NCBI RefSeq assembly: GCF_019112545.1
Contig: NW_025064882.1
Location: 1,688,928 to 1,752,927 of the forward strand
Source of the DNA: Guyanagaster necrorhizus
Taxonomy: Eukaryota > Basidiomycota > Agaricomycetes > Agaricales > Physalacriaceae
Length of the DNA: 64,000 bases
Direction of reading: 5' to 3'
In this document: positions 56,832 through 64,000 of the stretch, one piece after another
How positions within the stretch are numbered: position 1 is the stretch's first letter
Layout of the letters: every line of letters begins with the position of its first letter
Program-made: the position numbers and the translations under genes
The notes under the pieces: model-generated
What the model was told of the DNA's origin: nothing
Databases searched by the model: none
Seen by the model: only the letters and a program-made list of their open reading frames with translations

Positions 56832-58263
56832 CTACGGCTCTGCTTTTGTTTCAACATTCAACAGTGCCCCAGCTGTACTATCCCTGACATCTTTCAGGAA
56901 TTTCGCAAGTTCAGTGCCTCCAGTCCCCTTCAACGGTGTCTTTCTTTCCTGTAGGTTTCTAGTGCGACCAGCGGGTCCGATAATGTAGAGTGTCACGATA
57001 ATGATGTGAGCGTCCCGGAATGTCTTCAATGACCCAACAGCCTCATTATATGCTGCCAGTAGCTTCTGGTCTCCTCTACCCATCACGATATCTCTCAGCG
57101 GCCGCGGGTTATTGGAAAGATGATTCAAGAAGTGTCGATGATGGCGTGGCATGTATGATTGCATCCGGCTGAGAAAGGCCTTTTTCGCTGATATGTCACC
57201 GGATCCCGCGCCGGTCATGTCTGATGAGTGGGAGTAGCGGTCCACACCGAGGAAGATATCCAAAGCATGAACAAGCGAACTCTGGCCTGCACTCGGACCG
57301 GAAAGCTCGGAAGGATAGGGTATATCTAGTTCGTCCAGACCCTCAAAGATCCACTCACGCTTCTGGGGATCCGAATCGGCGCCTCTGAACCAAGGGCGAA
57401 TGTTGTGATAGAACACCTCTGGATTGCAGCCTTCACGAACGTTAAGGAGTAGGACTTCCAGCTCATCGATGACTGTGGATAAGCGATGCAAGAATCCGGT
57501 AATACGCCACATAGCGATGTCGTCGCCTACGAAAGCTTCGTCCATGGTGGCTCGCATTAGCTCGAGCGCTTCTGCACCGCGTAACTCCATGCGAGCAGAG
57601 GTGAGATAGAACTCTTGCTCGTCGTTTGTATTAGTGAAAAGACTCTGGCTGCGAAGATTGTCCAGAGCTGGGACGGGTGACTCGGAGGGAGTTTTGAGGT
57701 CCCAATTGTACAGGACATCATCGGAATATGTGAGAACGGGAGGAAGCTGGAGCTGTGCGGAAATTTGCAGGAGGGGTATCGTGACGGGTCTAGGTATCAC
57801 TATGGATGCATTTGGGGGGAGCGAGTGAATATAGAAATGCATAATCCACGCTAGGACGTGTCGACCGCGTCGAAGCCTAACCTCTGATGTCTTCAGATCA
57901 TCAATCGGAAGCAAGGGAAGCTTAATAATAAGTTATTATGGCGATGCGGTAAATAGATAAGTGACTTGCATTACGGACTCGGGAACGCCAGGTTTCCGAT
58001 GCGCTTTTTTGAGTATCCGTGAGGCCTGGTTTGTCCCCTAATTGAAGCCCAGATTCTTGCGCTTCCTGAAACATTGCCTCCCAGGGCTCCCACTGCCTCG
58101 GAAGACGCGCCAAAGGGGGCTGAGGGGGCATAAAACCAGTCCGATTGTCTACATCGAAATCATGGGCCGCTAGCGTGGTGGTATCAACGACACCACCTGG
58201 TGATCCAATTAAAATGTCAGGACGAGGAAGAGAGAGGAAATGGTCCGGGGAAAGATGGTCCAT
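56832..58263 (-). CDS. indoleamine 2,3-dioxygenase, copy 2
   Basis: Two exons (58263-57970 and 57920-56832) encode about 460 residues. The 49-nt intron appears to be of the GC-AG class: the donor reads AAT|GCAAGT, keeps the frame, and gives RVRN|LPLLPIDDL, matching the junction of copy 1. Family features: MDHLSPDHFLSLPRPDI at the N-terminus, GPSAGQSSLVHALDIFLGV (from about residue 306), MQSYMPRHHRHFL, and RDAHIIIVTLYII with the proximal haem His at about 403, plus GTGGTELAKFLKDVRD near the end. It looks fully functional. The reaction is oxidation of tryptophan to N-formylkynurenine. It is a paralogue of the gene at 50699-52096 on the same strand. Confidence 0.93.
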
Positions 58264-60960
58264 GATGCGACTGTCGATAAGTTACAGATGGGGGAGCAAA
58301 AATGGGGTTTCACTGCAGGTCCTAGGAAAAATAATGAGTATTATTTTGAGTAAAATTCAACGTAGAAGCAAGCGTACAATAGTACTTATCCTTCTTGCTC
58401 TCCGAGTCTGACGAAGCAGGAAAAGAACCTTGAGGGAAATTTATAATAACGGGTTTAGATGACGCCTTGCCGACGGGTGCCGCATGATATCATTTCGGAC
58501 CATCGGTCTAGACTAAGAGCTACTACGATTGGATTATTCGTCGCTGCATCTGCATTGCTCAGGCAATTATCGACTAGCGACTCTCGTCAGTGGCGTGAAG
58601 AGGTCACTAGATGGGACACCGAGATTCTCGATAAGAGACTCAATCTAATCAAAAAAAGGCCCGTTAATATCCGCAGGTGGCTGTGATGCAGCGGGGAGAA
58701 AGGGGCCAAAGATAACAAAAAATCTGCAAAGCGCTAGTACTTGAAGTTGAATTGAAGACGCCAGAAACTATGGGAGATGACACAGACTTATCATCGATAG
58801 CTTACCTTCATGGCACTCAATTATTTTATCAGCCCAATCCAAGTTCTTCATTGTTCTCTATGTTGAACTTTTGGACTCCCAACGTGACAGCGAATTTGAG
58901 GCTCGCTTACCTGTGGCGAGAACTGATGCAATGCGTCGGTAGTGGTGCTTTGTCTAACCGAAATTAAAGAAACAATGGTAGTCCATTGAGCTTTCGTGTC
59001 ACAGAATGGCAATTTTTTGGGGGGCATGTGCCAGTCTAGAACAAGGGTGGGAGTAGGAGTAACGTCGTATGTGGAATCTCGAACTGCGTCCCTTTACTGG
59101 AAATAGAATGGAAGGATTTTACAGCACATGAAGCTTTTACGGCGTTCATTGCATAAATGGTACCTACAACGCGGCCCCGTTTCAAACTTCCAATCCAAGG
59201 ACAAGGTGCCCTGAGAATCTTGACGTCCTAGGAGTAAGTTTGAGTGTCGTCACAGAGGATAATATGACATGATGTACATGTGGCGGAGGTTACTGATCCA
59301 CCAATTTTGTCAGTCTTTCCGCTGAACCCCAAGTGCCATGATACTGCAAAAGCACAGCAATTAGCATGTCTAAGCCAAAAAAGGTTCAGATGGTGAGATA
59401 TAGACGGGGAGAAGAGGTCCGGTATCATTGATCATTCAGACTTCCATAGTCCGGTTCCGCTCAGTTCCGACAATCGTAGGTCTCCACCAAGTTAAAGCAA
59501 CTCGAAGGGCTCTTTCTCGTAACGGCGTGGAGAAACCAGTGCAAGAAGTCACTTGAGCGAACGGGTCATTCAAAAAACTTGGAGCCTGCTGTTACAGATG
59601 ACGTACTGGGAAAATCCTTAGCGCTAAGGTACAGACGCAACACATACAACTCACAAAAGGATGTTCTCAAACTTCCAATGGCAGATGATCCACAGCTATT
59701 TGAATCCACACAGCATTTAAAACAGCAGAAACTCCGACCAAATCAATTGGAGTCCTCGGCGTCTCAATGTAAGCAATGGTATCGTTGGGCCTCGTTTTAT
59801 CAGCAAGTAATCACTCCGCCAATCTCGCAGAGACCAGCAACGAGGCGTTTTGCACATCATCTGACGATAAGTCAGAAATAGGACAAAGGGACCGACTGAA
59901 GGGATTAATGATGAATGAAGGGGGCAGCGGCGCCTGGTGAGCTTCGCGCGAGATGGTTTCAGCCAAAGTTCCGAGAGAGATAAGTAGCACGCCGGGCGAG
60001 TACGCTATCGGGGAGATACGCGTATACGTAAAACGAGGCCGACTCAGACGCGAAGTCGCCTGGAAAAGTAGGTGGGTCCGGGACCAAGCTCTCCACTAAC
60101 GACAGTGGGTGTCCGGGTACACGGAAGATAGTGTTTTCCAGTCAAGCGAGAGGAAGAAGAGAATCTGATGAGCTGAATCGTATCCAAAATCCAATGGGGT
60201 AGTTTAAAAAACGCAAATGTATACTGGATGATCGATTGGTCCGGAACTATCTGGAGGCTCCAAGTTCGTCCGACAACTGGAACACACGGCAAGTAACTGT
60301 GATGGCGAAATGGAACGAGGTAACAAACTGAAAGGGAGTCAAAGAAAGTAAAGGCAACCCGGTCAAATAGAGGTGAATACAGGGAGCGGAAGAAAGAGAC
60401 GACGTTAACAAAGGAATGGTTTTATTTAAATGACCCACGTGTTCAGGGAGCAGCCATGAGACATCTGGGAGAAGCAGGAAGCGAATCCAACGATGGACTG
60501 AGCATATTTAATGACGCATCTGCAGGAGGAAAGGACAATGGGCTTTGGCAACGGAACGCTTCGCAGGGATATCCAAGTTGGTCGATTGCTTTGAGAGCTT
60601 AATTGAGGTAATGTGAAAGAAAGTCGAATACGTCTACGCTAATTGTGCTTGGAACTGTAGGCTAATTGAGGCTAATTGTTCAAGTGTCGAAGAGAGGATT
60701 TGGTAAATGGCGGTTATTGTGTCAAGAGGCCAAATGAGGCGAGTGAGAAAAAGATTGTTTTTTGTCTTTGTGTGTATGTCGTGATGCTTCGAACGGGCTG
60801 TATTGTCTTAGCATTCTGGAAGCATCTGCACTTACCGGTCTGTATCAGCGCGTATCTCCAATGTCTCAAAACAACAAAAAGAATTTCAGCCCCGGCCACC
60901 CTTTTGGTTACTTTTTTGTTCTACCCCTCCAACTATCCTCCCAACTTGGGACACTAGTAT
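58264..60960. other. gene-poor interval with short unassigned ORFs
   Basis: Frames of 75, 71 and 100 codons occur at 58459-58686, 58752-58967 and 59579-59881 on the plus strand. The second (LFYQPNPSSSLFSMLNFWTP) and third have no recognisable domain. CpG is normal, so this is not part of the decayed repeat block. No tRNA, rRNA or LTR was seen. Fragmented pseudogenes cannot be excluded. Confidence 0.45.
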
Positions 60961-60970
60961 CCCCTCTGCC

Positions 60971-60977
60971 TATATAA
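60971..60977 (+). promoter_or_regulatory. TATA box of the MYND gene
   Basis: TATATAA stands 72 bp before the ATG of the MYND gene, following a pyrimidine-rich stretch. The position fits a core promoter. Confidence 0.6.
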
Positions 60978-60992
60978 TCTCCAGCTCCAGCC

Positions 60993-61040
60993 ATGGTTTT
61001 CAGTGAGTCACATACTCAGTCGTACCAGTCGCCTTCTTAG
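60993..61040 (+). promoter_or_regulatory. upstream ORF of 15 codons before the MYND gene
   Basis: An ATG at 60993 opens a short frame ending in TAG at 61038-61040, two bases before the main ATG. If the transcript starts near the TATA box, this uORF would be translated first and could dampen the main frame. An alternative is that the 5' end lies downstream of it. Confidence 0.4.
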
Positions 61041-61042
61041 CC

Positions 61043-61998
61043 ATGCCTCACTACTCTCAGCCCGCTGCTGCCAACTACAACACCCCCCCTACCCACCACC
61101 ACAAGGCCCGTGGCTGTCGTATGTGTGACCAGTGTCGTGCTGTCGAGTCCCCTGTTGGTCCCAAGTTTCGGCTATGTGGAGGCTGCGTATGTCCTCTGTC
61201 TTTCTCCGCATGTTTCCTGCTGACCCTGTCATTCACACTTTAGCTCGTAACACAATACTGCGTATGTCTCTGCCTAATCTCGGAACATAAACATCATGCT
61301 GAACGTCTCCTCCTAGTCTCCGGAATGTCAGAAGGTCCACTGGCCGACCCACAAACCCATCTGTCAGCACACCGCTGGCCAGATATCATCCACGAAGCAG
61401 GCCGCTGCCGTATACGGCGAGGAAAACATCGCTCGCAACTTGCGCAAGTTTACTTCCGCACATAGTGCTTTGCTAGGATGGGCTGGGTTCCAAGCGCTTC
61501 AGCTGAAGCGGCTCCCATCCAACATCCGACAAAACTGCCTCCTACTCGAACTTTCCCCCCGGAGCCACAGCGACTCTCATCGTCGGTAAGTCATCCTTAT
61601 CTTCTCCATCCCGTCGGACCAAGGTTAATTGTTCACCTTTGATGCTAGGTTCTCCGTTTCCAACGCTCACATTGTCCCACGGTCGTATATCCGCGACCCC
61701 CTCGTGATATCCGATATCCAGCGACGGGAAGATCGCTGTCGTCACGGCGGGGGTATTGGCTGCCTTGTGGTTATCATTCAATGCGGCAGTGTCAGTCAAG
61801 TGATGCCTGTTGAGGTCGACCCTCCTTCAAAAATATCCTGGGATACGCGAGGGGACTGGTTGGACACAGTCAACCACTTTGTCGAGTCGGGTAGGACAGA
61901 TTTCCAGCCGATATCAACAACATCCCGAGGGTGAGCTTCATTTCTGCTGCCGTCCTTGATGCGAAATTTATCAATAATGCAGGGTGTACTATGGTTGA
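61043..61998 (+). CDS. MYND-type zinc-finger protein
   Basis: Five exons (61043-61186, 61244-61261, 61317-61585, 61649-61930, 61983-61998) give 242 residues. The N-terminus holds a complete MYND finger with ligands Cys28, Cys31, Cys45, Cys48, Cys54, Cys58, His66 and Cys70, in the canonical spacing C-x2-C, C-x2-C-x5-C-x3-C-x7-H-x3-C. Two introns split the finger, one isolating an 18-nt micro-exon. The C-terminal part (VSNAHIVPRSYIRDP, GDWLDTVNHFVESG, end RGVYYG) resembles uncharacterised basidiomycete MYND proteins as far as recalled. MYND fingers bind proline-rich partners; the specific role is unknown. A TATA box and a uORF precede it. Confidence 0.88.
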
Positions 61999-62457
61999 GC
62001 GACCTCTTTCGCAACTTTCGTTTCGTTTTCGGCGTCTAGATCTACCACAGCGCCTTTGCCATGTCACATGTGCCCATCGACGCATTTGCCTTGTATTATC
62101 ATCATGACATTGGCGATTACCTTTTACCTGGGCCTTGTTTATTTCGTTTGCATGTATACCCCCCGTCATACCTCGCTTTCGTATTCACACTGTACTACTG
62201 TTGTCTTATTAGTCCTGCTTTAAATCATGATTCACAGAGTTCGCATAGATCTGATAGGTATCATGATAAGTCTATGATAAGAGGTGTTCGTGCCATGTTG
62301 CGGTGAAGTTTACTCGACAGTATTGGTAGCGAGACAAAAAAAAAAAAAAAAAAAAAATTGCTCTTTTGCCGATGGCACATAAAGTTCGCTTAGTCAGCTT
62401 TGTCACTACGCGTTACGGTTGGCCAAAACATCGACGACCACGAGTAGAGTTTGATCC
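61999..62457. other. intergenic region with poly(A) tract
   Basis: Between the MYND and YPI1-like genes. It holds no convincing gene. A run of 22 A residues at 62336-62357 lies about 100 bp before the YPI1-like ATG and could act as a nucleosome-excluding promoter element. Confidence 0.55.
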
Positions 62458-62936
62458 ATGTCGTCCAGAACACAAGTGCGGTCCTCCACTTCTGCACCAA
62501 ATGACGGGTCACGGACTATCACCGTCACCAATGCGCCGCCCAGCGAAGCCTCGTCGAGCGCACCCAACGTTGGTTCCCTCCGTCTCAGGGGTGCACGTCG
62601 CAAACCCAGGGTTGCATGGAGCGAGGATGTAGTCGATAACGAAGGCTGTGGGAAGAAGAAGAGCAAGAGTGTGTCTGTCGCTGACTTTCTATTACTCTGG
62701 TGTCTGACCTGCATCCAGTCTGCTGCATATACCACAAACCGAGACGGTTCGACGAGTCGTCGGATGAAGATTCGTCGTCGGATGACAGCGATTCTGACGA
62801 AGGCTGTTCATGTGGAGACCTTAACCATTCACACAGAGGAAAGAGCAGGAAAACTGACATGGACCACCCAGAGTCGAATGCCTACGAATCTGTGCCAAGC
62901 AATCCATCGAAAGACAAAGGAAGGGTAGACAACTGA
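62458..62936 (+). CDS. ypi1: protein phosphatase 1 inhibitor (YPI1/PPP1R11 family)
   Basis: Two exons (62458-62668 and 62719-62936; intron donor GTGTGT, acceptor CAG) give 142 residues. The family binds and inhibits the catalytic subunit of type 1 Ser/Thr phosphatase in the nucleus. The hallmark block LRLRGARRKPRVAWSEDVVD contains the PP1-docking RVxW-type motif; DNEGCGKKKSK and ICCIYHKPRRFDESSDE follow across the splice junction, then an acidic Ser/Asp run and a second Cys/His patch (GCSCGDLNHSHRGK). The length is usual for the family. It is convergent with the L4 gene, 170 bp apart stop to stop. Confidence 0.93.
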
Positions 62937-63106
62937 GCAGAGGCTTATGGAGTTTGTTAGAGATAACAGTTGCACTTTATATATACCATTGTACATTAAT
63001 CCCATTTCAAGTTGGCGAAGGTGCTTGTCCCACGACGATGTAACGAGTATCTCATAGCATGGTGCATAATACATAACGAGACCTATCGAACTACCCCCGT
63101 GACTAC

Positions 63107-64000
63107 TTAAGGGGCTTGTAAGGTGGTGAGGAAGGCCTCCCCAGCAGCAGTCCCTTTGGGCTTCTTGACTCCCTTTTTCTTCAGGCGCTCCTGCTTAACT
63201 GGAACCCAAATCAATAAGAAATGGTGCAAACATGAAAGGCACCACTTACGGAGCTCCTGTCTGCGAAGAGACTTGGCATAAGGGTTCAGACGGAAGAGTA
63301 CAGCCTTATTGACGAGAGGGTTCTTCTTCTGCGTCCAGGGGCGCTTCTGGATCTTCTGGCCGGCGGGTCGAACAACAGATTGGATCTCATCGCTGTTGAT
63401 AAGGCGGGTAACGTCGGGGTTGGTGATCTTGGCAGTAGGGAGGCTACAGTTGCATAATGAGAATAATGAACGACTGAGATATAAATTTTAAACTAACAAG
63501 TAATCTTTTTTGAAGACGGAAGCCTTGTCAAAGGTTCCGAAAACCTCGTCAAGGAGACCGAATGCACCTTCAGTCCAGATGACGAAACGGCCAAGATGAC
63601 CGCCGGGAGCGAGTTGCAGTAGATTTAGGCGCCTGACATTGACAAGTTCGACACCAGGAAGGTTACGGAATGCCCTGACGATACCGTTGTCCTCATTGTA
63701 CACAACCAAAGGACCACGACGCTGCCGGTGCCTGCGGTTCCTCATTTTGCCCTTACCAGCCCGAAGTTTGCGCGAGTTGGAGACCTTGACCACGTCACGG
63801 TAGGCATGGAGAGATTGGAGAAGGGCAACAGCCTCCTTGGTCTTCTTGAACGACTCGGCGGCAGACGACACGACGAGGGGCACTTCTTCAATCTCCTCGA
63901 TACGATGACCACGAGCGAGGACGAGGGAAGGAAGAGCAGAAGCGGCCAAAGCGGAAACCACAGCAAAGCGGCGCTGGTTCTGGTTGACTTTGACGTGCCA
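63107..64000 (-). CDS. rpl4: 60S ribosomal protein L4 (uL4), 3' part
   Basis: Minus strand, entering from the right edge. Exons visible: 64000-63498, 63443-63250 and 63198-63107, introns of 54 and 51 nt, coding for the last 262 residues. uL4 lines the peptide exit tunnel of the large ribosomal subunit. Recognisable blocks: [98 protein letters not shown] and [20 protein letters not shown]. The C-terminus is Lys-rich with [20 protein letters not shown]. About the first 100 residues lie beyond the window. The sequence appears intact. Confidence 0.96.

Noticed and set aside
58459..59881. Short ORFs of 71-100 codons as genes
   Set aside because: No recognisable domain, no splice pattern joining them, and lengths compatible with chance.
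59920..60120. Possible tRNA gene in the GC-richer intergenic stretch
   Set aside because: No T-loop consensus, anticodon stem or acceptor pairing could be assembled on either strand.
1..64000. CRISPR arrays, rRNA genes and bacterial operons
   Set aside because: No short regularly spaced repeats or rRNA signatures were seen, and spliced fungal genes rule out a prokaryotic origin.

Overview
The window looks like nuclear DNA of a filamentous basidiomycete, most likely an Agaricomycete. The genes carry short introns (about 45-60 nt) with fungal splice sites and encode typical fungal proteins. The remaining sequence is a stack of Ty3/gypsy chromoviruses of a kind common in mushroom genomes. The species cannot be named from the sequence alone.

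There are two compartments. From 1 to about 50.7 kb the DNA is almost entirely decayed LTR retrotransposon, very poor in CpG, with reading frames broken by TGA, TAG and TAA codons where Trp, Arg or Gln is expected. From about 50.7 kb to the end CpG is normal and ordinary genes appear.

The repeat stack can be untangled. The oldest layer (called H, + strand) shows in three pieces: 4771-5478, 21546-21831 and 30323-33350. Three elements sit inside H: C (- strand, 418-4770), A (- strand, 5479-21545, target duplication CTCAC) and B (+ strand, 21832-30322, duplication CTAAG). Element E (+ strand, 6761-14712, duplication ATTTG) sits inside the integrase of A. An LTR of a further element D, running off the left edge, sits inside C. 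To the right, F (- strand, about 35470-41581) sits inside the reverse transcriptase of G (- strand, 41582-46591), and the diverged element I (- strand, about 46592-50142) follows. A, B, C, E, F and G are one family, with 400-530 bp LTRs, a long Gag with a CCHC knuckle, and Pol in the order protease, RT, RNase H, integrase; a chromodomain is visible in A, B and E. Hand-counted LTR divergence (A 57/460, E 43/436, B 32/527, nearly all transitions) agrees with the nesting order.

Three family features stand out. The sequence just inside each 5' LTR is complementary to an LTR motif lying about 35 bp downstream of a TATTTAAG box, as expected for Tf1-like self-priming. Every family member encodes a conserved hydrophobic helix at the very start of the gag region. 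Protease active sites fall into subgroups (DSG, DSS, NSR) shared between separate insertions.

The gene compartment holds two indoleamine 2,3-dioxygenase genes on the - strand (50699-52096 and 56832-58263). Between them lie a decayed CDC23/APC8 copy, an intact PIG-X/PBN1-like gene and a broken 5' piece of an ABCG transporter. After a gene-poor stretch come a MYND zinc-finger gene (61043-61998), a YPI1/PPP1R11-type phosphatase inhibitor (62458-62936) and the 3' part of the ribosomal protein L4 gene (63107 to the right edge).
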